Part shown: positions 50,800-58,378 of the stretch, piece after piece
Layout of the letters: every line of letters starts with the position of its first letter
Numbering within the stretch: the first letter of the stretch is position 1
Origin: DASYVD01 sp036000545
GTDB taxonomy: Bacteria; Actinomycetota; UBA4738; CALAEC01
Assembly: GCA_036000545.1 (NCBI GenBank)
Contig: DASYVD010000050.1
Coordinates: 1-61,739, forward strand
Direction of reading: 5' to 3'
DNA length: 61,739 nucleotides
Position numbers and translations under genes: made by a program
The notes under the pieces: generated by a model
The model's database searches: none
Seen by the model: the letters and a program-made list of their open reading frames with translations, nothing else
Told to the model about the DNA's origin: nothing

Positions 50800-50919
50800 G
50801 CCGGCAGCGGGGCGGGCCGGCCGGGCAAGGCGGGACGCCCGACCGGGGCCCGGCCGGACCCCGCGAAGAGCGCCGCCGGCCGGAACCGGTCCCCACCCCG
50901 GGGAAGCAAGGAGGTAGCG

Positions 50920-51804
50920 ATGGCCGGCAGGTTCGGCTCGGTGATCACCGCGATGGTCACCCCCTTCAAGGACGACGGCTCCCTCGACCTGGACCAGGCG
51001 CAGGAGCTGGTGCGCTGGCTTTTGGACCACGGAAGCGATGGGCTGGTGATCGCGGGATCCACCGGCGAGGCGGCGACGCTCTCGGATGACGAGAAGACGA
51101 GTCTCTGGCGGGCCGCTGTCGACGCCGCGAAGGGCAAGGGCGCGATCATCGCGGGAAGCGGCACGTACGACACACGCCACTCGATCCACCTCACCGAGGA
51201 GGCCGAGAAGGCCGGCTGTGACGCCCTCCTGGTGGTGTCGCCTTACTACAACAAGCCCCCCCAGTCGGGTCTGTTCGAGCATTTCTCGGCTGTGGCGAAG
51301 GCGACGTCGCTGCCCATGCTCGTCTACAACATCCCCGGACGCACGGCCGTCCGCATCTCCAACGACACGCTGCTGCGGCTGGCTCGGGTGGAAAACATCG
51401 TCGGAGTGAAGGACTCCACGGCCGACTTCGACGGTCTCTCGCACCTGATCGCCGAGGCCCCCGAGGGTTTCGAGGTGTACACCGGCGACGACTGGGCCAC
51501 CTTCGGCTCGGTGTGCCTGGGCGCGGTGGGGGTCATCTCCGTGGCTGCCCACGTGGCGGGCCAGCGGATGAAGCAGATGATCGACCTGATCGAGGGAGGC
51601 GACGTCGCGGCCGCGCGGAAGATCCATCACGAGCTGCTTCCCGTGTACGACGCGCTGTTCCATACAACCAATCCAATCCCGGTGAAGTCGGCCATGGCAT
51701 TGATCGGCAACCCCGCCGGCCCCCCGCGTCTTCCGCTCGTCCCCGCCACGGACGAGGAGACGGCGAAGATCCGGAAGGCCCTGGAGGATGCCGGGATCCT
51801 CTAG
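50920..51804 (+). CDS. dapA: 4-hydroxy-tetrahydrodipicolinate synthase
   Basis: 294 residues, TIM-barrel. It condenses pyruvate and aspartate semialdehyde, the first committed step toward diaminopimelate and lysine. Motifs: GSTGEAATLSDDEK, SPYYNKPPQSGL, catalytic Tyr in VYNIPGRTAVR, Schiff-base Lys in VGVKDSTADF. ATG 50920 has AAGGAGG upstream. The dapA-rnj pair is conserved in actinobacteria. Promoter and possible operator lie 120-150 bases upstream. Confidence 0.96.
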   Translation: MAGRFGSVITAMVTPFKDDGSLDLDQAQELVRWLLDHGSDGLVIAGSTGEAATLSDDEKTSLWRAAVDAAKGKGAIIAGSGTYDTRHSIHLTEEAEKAGCDALLVVSPYYNKPPQSGLFEHFSAVAKATSLPMLVYNIPGRTAVRISNDTLLRLARVENIVGVKDSTADFDGLSHLIAEAPEGFEVYTGDDWATFGSVCLGAVGVISVAAHVAGQRMKQMIDLIEGGDVAAARKIHHELLPVYDALFHTTNPIPVKSAMALIGNPAGPPRLPLVPATDEETAKIRKALEDAGIL

Positions 51805-53443
51805 GCTCGTCTTCCTTGGCGGTCTCGGGGAGGTCGGTCGGAACATGGCCTGCCTCGAGATGGACGGCCAGGTCCTGGTGATCGACGCGGGCCTGTCGTT
51901 CCCAACGGAGGACATGCCGGGCATTGACCTGGTCCTCCCAGACTTCGAGTACTTGCGGGAACGCAAGGACCGGATAGCCGGCGTTGTGCTCACCCACGGC
52001 CACGAGGACCACGTCGGGGCGCTGGCGTTCATCCTGCGCGAGATGCGGCTCGACGTCTGGGCCACGCCGCTTACCAGGGGTCTACTTGGTCCGAAGCTGG
52101 AAGAGCACGGCGTGACCGGGAACGTCACGTTCCACGAGGTGAGCGCGGGAGACGAGACGGGGATCGGGCCGTTCCGTGTTCGCTTCCACCGGGTCACGCA
52201 CTCGATTCCCGACGGCGTGGCCTTGGCGGTCGACACGCCGCATGGCGTGATCCTGCACTCGGGAGACTTCAAGCTCGACCCCACGCCGATCGACGGGAAG
52301 CTCACCGATCTGGCCGGGCTGGCCGAGGAAGCGCGCCGGGGCGTGCATCTCTTCCTGTCGGACTCCACCAACGCGGAGGATCCCGGCGTGGTGGACAGCG
52401 AGCGCACGGTGGGCCCCGAGCTGCTCGACATCTTCTCGGACGCCCAACGCCTCATCGTCACGGCCTGCTTCGCCAGCCACATCCACCGGATCCAGCAGAT
52501 CTGCGACGCCGCCCGGGCAGTGAACCGGAAGGTGGTGTTCATCGGCCGGAGCATGAACCAGTCGACATCCGCCGCTCGGGCCCTCGGGTATCTCCACGTC
52601 CCCGATGAAGACATCGTGGAGCTGGAGCGGCTTCCACAGACCTCGCCCCGCGACATCGTGGTGGTCTGCACGGGAAGCCAGGGGGAGCCCCTCTCGGCGC
52701 TTGCTCTCATGGCGGCGCACGAGCACAAGTGGGTCAAGCTCGAGGAAGGCGACACGGTGGTGCTCTCGTCCTCGATGATCCCCGGCAACGAAGTGAACAT
52801 CCACCGAACCATCGACGGTCTGTACCGGACGGGGGCGGACGTCTACCACCATGGGATCTCGCACGTGCACGTCTCCGGGCACGCGGCCGCCGCCGAGCTG
52901 CAGCTGATGCTCAACCTGGTGCGGCCGAGATGGTTCATCCCCATCCACGGCGAGCGGCGACACCTGGCCCACCACGCCCGGCTCGCCAGGGAGGTGGGGA
53001 TCCCCGCCCAGCGCATCTTGATCTGCGAGGACGGCGACGTGGTGGAGATCGACGAGCAGGTCCGGCTGACCGATCGGGTGCAGTCGGGCATGGTTCTCGT
53101 GGACGGGTTGGGGATCGGGGACGTGGGAGAGCTGATCCTGCGCGATCGCCGGCGGCTGGCCGGCGACGGGGTGGCTATCGTCGTGGTCACGGCGGACGCG
53201 CACAGCGGCGAGGTCCTGGCGGGACCCGACGTCATCACCCGCGGGTTCATCGAGGGTGAGGCCTCCGAGGAGATCCTGGAGGAAGCCCGTCATCGGGTGC
53301 TCCTCTCGCTCAAGGAGGTCGAGGAGGAGGCCGTGGGGGACCCCAATATCCTGAAACAGCACATCCGGCGAACGCTTGGTCGCTATTTCTTCGAAGCGAT
53401 TGGCCGGAAACCGATGATCGTTCCCGTCATCATGGAGGTCTGA
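51788..53443 (+). CDS. rnj: Ribonuclease J
   Basis: 551 residues. A 5'-3' exonuclease and endonuclease of the metallo-beta-lactamase/beta-CASP group, central to RNA turnover in actinobacteria. Metal-binding motifs: LTHGHEDHVGAL, HSIPDGVALAVDT, HSGDFKLDPTP, LSDSTNAEDPG; beta-CASP motifs include VFIGRSMNQS and CTGSQGEPLSAL, and HVHVSGHA near 360. Start ATG 51788 overlaps dapA by 17 bases. A repeat B copy follows, then ftsK. Confidence 0.95.
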   Translation: MPGSSRLVFLGGLGEVGRNMACLEMDGQVLVIDAGLSFPTEDMPGIDLVLPDFEYLRERKDRIAGVVLTHGHEDHVGALAFILREMRLDVWATPLTRGLLGPKLEEHGVTGNVTFHEVSAGDETGIGPFRVRFHRVTHSIPDGVALAVDTPHGVILHSGDFKLDPTPIDGKLTDLAGLAEEARRGVHLFLSDSTNAEDPGVVDSERTVGPELLDIFSDAQRLIVTACFASHIHRIQQICDAARAVNRKVVFIGRSMNQSTSAARALGYLHVPDEDIVELERLPQTSPRDIVVVCTGSQGEPLSALALMAAHEHKWVKLEEGDTVVLSSSMIPGNEVNIHRTIDGLYRTGADVYHHGISHVHVSGHAAAAELQLMLNLVRPRWFIPIHGERRHLAHHARLAREVGIPAQRILICEDGDVVEIDEQVRLTDRVQSGMVLVDGLGIGDVGELILRDRRRLAGDGVAIVVVTADAHSGEVLAGPDVITRGFIEGEASEEILEEARHRVLLSLKEVEEEAVGDPNILKQHIRRTLGRYFFEAIGRKPMIVPVIMEV

Positions 53444-53466
53444 GGCCGCCCACTCCGCGCGGCGGC

Positions 53467-53548
53467 ACCGGACGGGGGTCCGGGGGGTAGCTCGCCCGAG
53501 GCGGGAAACCGCCGGGAAGAGACAGCGAGCGTACCCCCGGCACCGGAT
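53467..53548 (+). repeat. Structured intergenic repeat B, copy 2
   Basis: Between rnj and ftsK, 24 bases after the rnj stop. Stem GGGGGTA plus GCTCGC on the left, GCGAGC and TACCCCC on the right with one bulged G; an internal hairpin GGCGG-GAAA-CCGCC sits in the loop. Matches copy 1 at 38828. Confidence 0.78.
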
Positions 53549-53577
53549 GGGTCTGACCCCCCGGGGGAGGTTGGACG

Positions 53578-55803
53578 TTGGCGACGAAGCGCAAGAAGAA
53601 GCCGAAGTCCAGAGAGCGGGCCGGCGCGATCTCAGGCGCCGGCCGAAAGGTCGTCGAGCACCTCGGGCCCCAGATCGCCGATGCCGTGGGGATCGGGCTG
53701 ATGGTGCTGGCGGCGCTGTCCGTACTGGGGCTGTGGCTCGACGCGGCGGGCCCGGTGGGCCGGTTCCTGTCGGTCCTCGTGCTGGGCACCTTCGGCGTGG
53801 CTGGATACGCCTTTCCGCTGGTGGCTCTGTGGTGGGGCCTGGTCCTGGTCCGAGGGACCGTCCGCGAGGAGCGCGGGAGGATGCTGCTGGGCCTGTGGTT
53901 CGCCGCCATGGGCGGGCTGGGGCTGGTGTCTCTTCTCCGCGGCAATCCCAGTCCGGCCTCGGGGCTGTCGGGGTTCGGCGATGCCGGGGGGCTCGTGGGC
54001 GCGCTGGTCGCGTGGCCGCTGTCCCGTCTCCTGTCCGGGTACGGCGCCGCCATCGTCTGCGTGGGCCTGTTCGTGTTGGGCGTTCTGGTGTTCACCGCCA
54101 CCCCGCTGGCGTCGGTGGGCCGCGCGCTGAAGGACTTCTTCATCGAGGAGCCCGAAGAGGCCTCCATTCCTGAGGACGACGACGAGGAAGAGGAAGAGCG
54201 GCCCCGTCGGAGGCGCCGGTGGCGGCGAGCCGTCACCGCTGAGGAGCCGGAGGTCCTTGATCTGTCGGACCTCGAGGCGGAAGAGGAAGAGGGTGAACCC
54301 GTCGCGTCCCCGATTGCGGTGAAGCTTCCCAAGGTCACCGGCAGGGGGTACAAGCTGCCGCCGCCCGACCTACTTCGGAAGGCGCCGCCGTCGGCGGGGG
54401 GAGGGCGAGACGAGCAGGAGGTCATCGCCGCGCTTGAGCGTACCCTTCGGAACTTCGGTGTCGCGGCGTCGGTGAAGGGGGCGACTCGCGGGCCGACGGT
54501 CACGCTATACGAGGTGGAGGTGGCCGCGGGGACGAAGGTCAACAAGGTCCTGGCGCTGGCCGACGACATCGCCTACGCGTTGGCCACGCCGGACGTGCGG
54601 ATCATCGCACCCATCCCCGGGAAGTCTGCCATCGGCATCGAGGTCCCCAACAAGGTCCGGGACTTCGTGATGCTCGGTGATGTGGTGGTCTCGCGGACCG
54701 CCAAAGAGGACCGGCATCCGCTGTCGGTCGGCCTGGGGAAGGACATCCACGGTCGGGCGGTGCTGTGCCACCTCAACCAGATGCCTCACCTGCTCATCGC
54801 CGGGGCGACCGGTGCCGGGAAGTCGTCACTCATCAACGCCTTCGTCACGTCCGTGTTGATGCGGGCGACGCCCGAGCAGGTTCGCATGGTCCTGATCGAT
54901 CCCAAGCGCGTGGAGTTGTCGCACTTCGCGGATCTCCCTCACCTGCTCTCGCCGGTGATCGTGCACCCGAAGCGGGCGGCCGAGGCCCTCGGCTGGGTGG
55001 TCCGGGAGATGGAGGCACGCTACGAGTCGCTGGCCACCGTGGGAATGCGCGACATCGACACGTACAACGCCACGCTCGCCGAAGGGACGCTGCGCATCCC
55101 CCCGGGCCGGGAAGCGGACTTCCAGCCCCTCCCCTACATCCTGGTGATCATCGACGAGTTGGCCGATCTGATGATGGTCGCTCCCCGCGACGTGGAGGAC
55201 GCCATCTGCCGGATCGCCCAGATGGCCCGGGCGGTGGGCATCCACCTGGTGGTGGCGACGCAGCGGCCCTCGGTGGACGTCGTCACGGGACTGATCAAGG
55301 CCAACATCCCGTCACGGATCGCATTCATGACCGCGAGTCAGGCCGACTCCCGGGTGATCCTGGACGTTGGGGGCGCGGAGAAGCTCGTCGGGCATGGAGA
55401 CTTGCTGTTCCTGCCTTCTTCGGCGTCGAAACCGCACCGGATCCAGGGCGCCTGGGTGACCGAGAAGGAGATCGAGGAGGTCGCCGAATGGGTCCGCAAG
55501 CAGCGGGAACCCGAGTACGTCCAGGGGATCGAGGGCCTGGGCAAGCCCCCGGCCGACGACGAGGACGGCTTCGAGGGCGATGACCCTCTCCTCGAGCAGG
55601 CCGCGGAGCTGGTGATCCGGTCGCAGCTCGGCTCGACCTCGATGCTTCAGCGGAAGCTGAAGGTGGGCTTCGCACGCGCAGGCCGGATCATGGACCTGCT
55701 GGAGGAACGGGGGATGGTGGGCCCGTCGCAGGGCTCGAAGCCGCGAGACGTCCTGATGACCTGGGACGAGTGGGCTGAGAGCCGGAGCCGGGCCGGAGCG
55801 TAG
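53578..55803 (+). CDS. ftsK: DNA translocase FtsK
   Basis: 741 residues. It pumps DNA through the closing septum and activates XerC/XerD at dif. Start TTG 53578 follows GGGGAGG. About four membrane helices (residues ~40-175) precede an acidic linker, then the motor: GATGAGKSSLINAF (Walker A) near 412, YILVIIDELADLMM (Walker B), and VATQRPSVDVVTGLIKANIPSRIAF. A gamma winged-helix domain for KOPS recognition closes the protein (SMLQRKLKVGFARAGRIMDLL). The xerC gene is at 11429 in the same window. Confidence 0.96.
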   Translation: MATKRKKKPKSRERAGAISGAGRKVVEHLGPQIADAVGIGLMVLAALSVLGLWLDAAGPVGRFLSVLVLGTFGVAGYAFPLVALWWGLVLVRGTVREERGRMLLGLWFAAMGGLGLVSLLRGNPSPASGLSGFGDAGGLVGALVAWPLSRLLSGYGAAIVCVGLFVLGVLVFTATPLASVGRALKDFFIEEPEEASIPEDDDEEEEERPRRRRRWRRAVTAEEPEVLDLSDLEAEEEEGEPVASPIAVKLPKVTGRGYKLPPPDLLRKAPPSAGGGRDEQEVIAALERTLRNFGVAASVKGATRGPTVTLYEVEVAAGTKVNKVLALADDIAYALATPDVRIIAPIPGKSAIGIEVPNKVRDFVMLGDVVVSRTAKEDRHPLSVGLGKDIHGRAVLCHLNQMPHLLIAGATGAGKSSLINAFVTSVLMRATPEQVRMVLIDPKRVELSHFADLPHLLSPVIVHPKRAAEALGWVVREMEARYESLATVGMRDIDTYNATLAEGTLRIPPGREADFQPLPYILVIIDELADLMMVAPRDVEDAICRIAQMARAVGIHLVVATQRPSVDVVTGLIKANIPSRIAFMTASQADSRVILDVGGAEKLVGHGDLLFLPSSASKPHRIQGAWVTEKEIEEVAEWVRKQREPEYVQGIEGLGKPPADDEDGFEGDDPLLEQAAELVIRSQLGSTSMLQRKLKVGFARAGRIMDLLEERGMVGPSQGSKPRDVLMTWDEWAESRSRAGA

Positions 55804-55859
55804 CTCACGGCGGGCGCCTTCCTCGTTAGGGTGAATCCGGGACGACGAGGAGGCGAACC

Positions 55860-55978
55860 ATGGACAATCCCGTGGTGCACTTCGCGTCTACGGGCCCGAC
55901 GACGTCAGCCCTGACTTGAAGAGCGGAGCGTTCCGGGACCCCGCGGAAAACATCTTCGGCGTGTATCAGTCGAAATAA
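55860..55978 (+). pseudogene. Collapsed VOC (glyoxalase-like) gene
   Basis: A strong GAGGAGG ribosome binding site is followed by ATG 55860 and the normal start of a VOC protein (MDNPVVHF). After that the frame is lost by what looks like a one-base deletion: the +2 frame continues as VYGPDDV, then GAFRDPAENIFGVYQSK and TAA 55976-55978, the typical VOC C-terminus. Most of the ~110-residue middle is missing. The first frame stops after 19 codons. Both ends survive, so this is an internal deletion plus a frameshift. Confidence 0.75.
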
Positions 55979-56041
55979 CCGGGAAATCGCCCCGGCTGCG
56001 TGCCGAGGGCGACTTGCCGGTCGGGCGTCAGATGCGCGCGG

Positions 56042-56107
56042 CTAGGTGAGCAGCGCGATGAGGACGATGATGAGGATCAGGGTGCCCAACCCGATGCCGA
56101 TGTACAT
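56042..56107 (-). CDS. 21-residue hydrophobic membrane peptide
   Basis: ATG 56107 to TAG 56042 on the minus strand encodes MYIGIGLGTLILIIVLIALL plus a final Thr. It is one membrane helix with nothing else. A strong AGGGAGG ribosome binding site lies just before the ATG at 56113-56119, which argues that it is translated. Tiny single-helix peptides of this style occur in several actinobacteria; function unknown. The next gene downstream on this strand is far away; upstream is the TolB-propeller gene, 65 bases off. Confidence 0.65.
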   Translation of the reverse strand: MYIGIGLGTLILIIVLIALLT

Positions 56108-56172
56108 GGTGACCCTCCCTTCGCTATTTCGATGTCATCTTTCCCGCTCTGGGAGTGTCTTGAACTCCGTGG

Positions 56173-57348
56173 TCAGCCTGCGGGCAGGGGCTGCCACGCA
56201 GGGCAGCAGTCGAGGCCAGGGCCGCTGGTGACTCGCCTTGGCTCCCCGCCGTCCGCGTCGATCACGAAGATGTCCCCCATGAACCCGTCGCTTCCCCGCT
56301 CCGGCAGGGCCCTGGTGAACGCGATCTGGGTCCCGTCCGGCGACCACGCGGGGTGCATGTCCGTGCATAGGTGGGACCCATCGGTCGGACACGCCGTGAG
56401 CAGGCGGACGTCGGTTCCGTCGGCCCGCATCACGTAGATGCCCGCGACCTCGTCGAGCGTTCCCCCTTCCCTGTAGGCATCGAAAGCCAGGAATTGCGCG
56501 TCGGGGGACCAGGACATGGTTCCGGCGAATACCAGGCCCGACGGGGCGCCGAGGGTGCGCACGATCTGCCCCGTCTCCGCGTCGACCAGATAGATCCGGT
56601 CCGGGCCGATCTCCGTCCCGGGACCCGCAAACCCTACGACCGCGATCGCCGTTCCGTCGGGCGACCACGCCACGTGGACGATGGCGCGGAACTCCTGGTT
56701 GAGCGGTCTCGGCTCGCTGCCGTCCACGCCCACCACCCAGAGTTCCTCGTGAGTGCCGTTGAAGCGAGAGAAAGCGACGTGGGTACCGTCGGGCGACCAC
56801 GAAGGGTGGCTATCGCCCCCGGCGTCAGCATCGCAATCCGGCAGCCGGCACGTCGTCAGCTGCTCGATCCCGCTGCCGTCGGCATTCATGATGCGGATCG
56901 GGCCTTGCCAGCGAAACGCGATCCGGGAACCGTCTAGAGACCAGGCGACGGTCGAACGGAAGAGGAATCCCTGTTCTCCCACCAGCCGCCGCGCTCCGGT
57001 GCCGTCGGGCTCGACCGAGTAGAGGTCGGTCAGCGGGAACTCGCCCTCGCTCACGCTCTCGGGATCGGTGCGGACGAAGGCGATCAGCCCGTTGGCCTTC
57101 GGCTCGGGACGGAACGCCCCGGTCGGCGTGGGCGTGGGCTGATCGCTCTGCCGCGTGCCCGGAAGGAAGGCTCGGACGAGAAGGGCAAAGCCCAGCGCGG
57201 CCACCGCGAGCGCGGCGACGGCCACCGCCACGCGAGGCCATAGCGGCGGCCCCACCGGCCCCAGGGGTTCGCGGGTCACTATGTCTTGCCACAGATCGGG
57301 GGCAGGGATTCGATCGGCTTCGTGGAATCGAGAGCGGAGATCAGTCAT
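56173..57348 (-). CDS. Membrane-anchored TolB/PD40-type beta-propeller, putative anti-sigma partner
   Basis: 391 residues. A short cytoplasmic N-terminus (MTDLRSRFHEADRIPAPDLW) is followed by one membrane helix (VAVAVAALAVAALGFALLV, near residues 40-58), then repeated PD40 blades with the pattern WSPDGTHVAFSR, WSPDGTAIAVVG, WSPDAQFLAFDA, WSPDGTQIAFTR. The propeller should lie outside the membrane. It overlaps the ECF sigma gene (ATGA) and is its likely sensor or anti-sigma partner; the short N-terminus lacks a zinc-type HxxxCxxC motif, so control may work differently. I infer this from gene order only. Confidence 0.78.
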   Translation of the reverse strand: MTDLRSRFHEADRIPAPDLWQDIVTREPLGPVGPPLWPRVAVAVAALAVAALGFALLVRAFLPGTRQSDQPTPTPTGAFRPEPKANGLIAFVRTDPESVSEGEFPLTDLYSVEPDGTGARRLVGEQGFLFRSTVAWSLDGSRIAFRWQGPIRIMNADGSGIEQLTTCRLPDCDADAGGDSHPSWSPDGTHVAFSRFNGTHEELWVVGVDGSEPRPLNQEFRAIVHVAWSPDGTAIAVVGFAGPGTEIGPDRIYLVDAETGQIVRTLGAPSGLVFAGTMSWSPDAQFLAFDAYREGGTLDEVAGIYVMRADGTDVRLLTACPTDGSHLCTDMHPAWSPDGTQIAFTRALPERGSDGFMGDIFVIDADGGEPRRVTSGPGLDCCPAWQPLPAG

Positions 57349-57820
57349 CGCGTTCCTCCAACAGGACCCTCAAACGCCGGCGGGCTCGATACAGGTGCAC
57401 GCTGACCGCCGAGGGCGTGGAACCGATGAGTGCGGCCACCTCTCCCACCGGTCGGTCGGCGTAGTAATGGAGGATGACCGCGGCGCGCTGGGTAGGCGAG
57501 AGCGCGCGGAGGGCGTCGACGAGCTCCGTCACTCGTGGGGTCACCTCGTAGCCACGGTCCGGAACCTCCCCGACCATCCGCCGTCGCTCTTTCAGCATGC
57601 CGCGCGCCACCAGGAACGCCGTCCGCCACACCCACCGCTCGGGGGAGCGGATCTCGTCGCCCCGGCGAAGGGCCTGGGCGAATGCTTCGGCGACCGCGTC
57701 ACTCGCCGTCTCGCGGTCACCCGAGAACAGGAGAACCGCCCGCCAGAGCCGCTCGCCACTCTCTCGGTAGACACGTTCCAGCTCGGTCCGCGCATCCTCG
57801 GTCACCCGGGTCGCTTCCAC
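57341..57820 (-). CDS. ECF-type RNA polymerase sigma factor
   Basis: 159 residues from GTG 57820. Region 2 (LERVYRESGERLWRAVLLFSGDRETASDAVAEAFAQALRR) and region 4 (LSPTQRAAVILHYYADRPVGEVAALIGSTPSAVSVHLYRARRRL) are present, with little between, as in ECF sigma factors. It probably controls a small stress regulon. The stop overlaps the start of the membrane propeller gene, which is likely the signal input. A TAAGAT box lies about 30 bases upstream. Confidence 0.88.
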   Translation of the reverse strand: MEATRVTEDARTELERVYRESGERLWRAVLLFSGDRETASDAVAEAFAQALRRGDEIRSPERWVWRTAFLVARGMLKERRRMVGEVPDRGYEVTPRVTELVDALRALSPTQRAAVILHYYADRPVGEVAALIGSTPSAVSVHLYRARRRLRVLLEERDD

Positions 57821-57893
57821 TCTGAGATGAAGGGCCGGGAGGGGCTGCGAATCTTAACGACTCTCGCCACGGTTCTCGGTCGGCCTTCTCACG

Positions 57894-58268
57894 TCAGGCT
57901 TCCGGCCCCTCCACGTTGAACAGGGTCGGGCCGCTCCCCACGCGGATGGTGATGGCCTCGAATCCCGGACGGTCGCTACCCTCACGATGGATCGCCTTCC
58001 GAGGAATGAAGATGAACTCGCCGGCCCGAACCTCTTCCGTGTCGGTCCCAGCCGGCCCGGATTCGAGCCGCAGCGTCCCCGAGAGAACGTACGCATAGGT
58101 GTCCCAGTCTCCATGGTGGTGCCATCCGGAGGCCTGCTCGGGTTCCGCCCGCACCACGCCGATCCACAGGTTCTTCTTCGTGAACGCTTCCTCCCGGAGC
58201 ATCCCAGCCGTCTGTTGCTCGGGCCGGACCCGGTCCTCCGCTCGAACCAACCTTGGCCGCTCCTCCAC
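57894..58268 (-). CDS. Cupin-domain protein
   Basis: 124 residues from GTG 58268, with a GAAGGGAGG ribosome binding site. Cupin motif 1 is GWHHHGDWDTYAYVLSG, holding the metal-binding histidines; motif 2 is FIFIPRKAIHREG. Such small cupins may be enzymes, sugar-binding or regulatory; the role cannot be told. A possible promoter (TTGACC near 58320, TACCTG about 18 bases on) is on the minus strand. It precedes the ECF sigma gene in the same direction with a 73-base gap. Confidence 0.82.
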   Translation of the reverse strand: MEERPRLVRAEDRVRPEQQTAGMLREEAFTKKNLWIGVVRAEPEQASGWHHHGDWDTYAYVLSGTLRLESGPAGTDTEEVRAGEFIFIPRKAIHREGSDRPGFEAITIRVGSGPTLFNVEGPEA

Positions 58269-58341
58269 CCTCGACCTCCCTTCGACTGGCCCCAGGTAGC
58301 ATTGCCCTCACTCCCCGGTCAAGCCGAGGCGCGCCGTGGCG

Positions 58342-58347
58342 TACGCT
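58342..58347 (+). promoter_or_regulatory. -10 box before the TPR protein, with leaderless mini-ORF
   Basis: TACGCT stands eight bases before GTG 58356, which opens a 12-codon ORF (MDVPERERWRRD, TGA at 58392-58394). This mini-ORF overlaps the start of the TPR gene in another frame. Confidence 0.4.
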
Positions 58348-58378
58348 TGACGGCCGTGGACGTGCCGGAGCGCGAGCG

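Noticed and set aside
50806..50919. Lysine riboswitch before dapA
   Set aside because: The leader is too short and only shows GC-rich hairpins, not the conserved lysine riboswitch core.
50731..52812. 693-codon minus-strand frame across dapA and rnj
   Set aside because: Antisense shadow; both plus-strand genes are intact and conserved.
53467..53548. tRNA-like element in repeat B (GTAGCTC resembles a D-loop)
   Set aside because: No T-loop, anticodon stem or acceptor pairing; it is a repeat shared with 38828.
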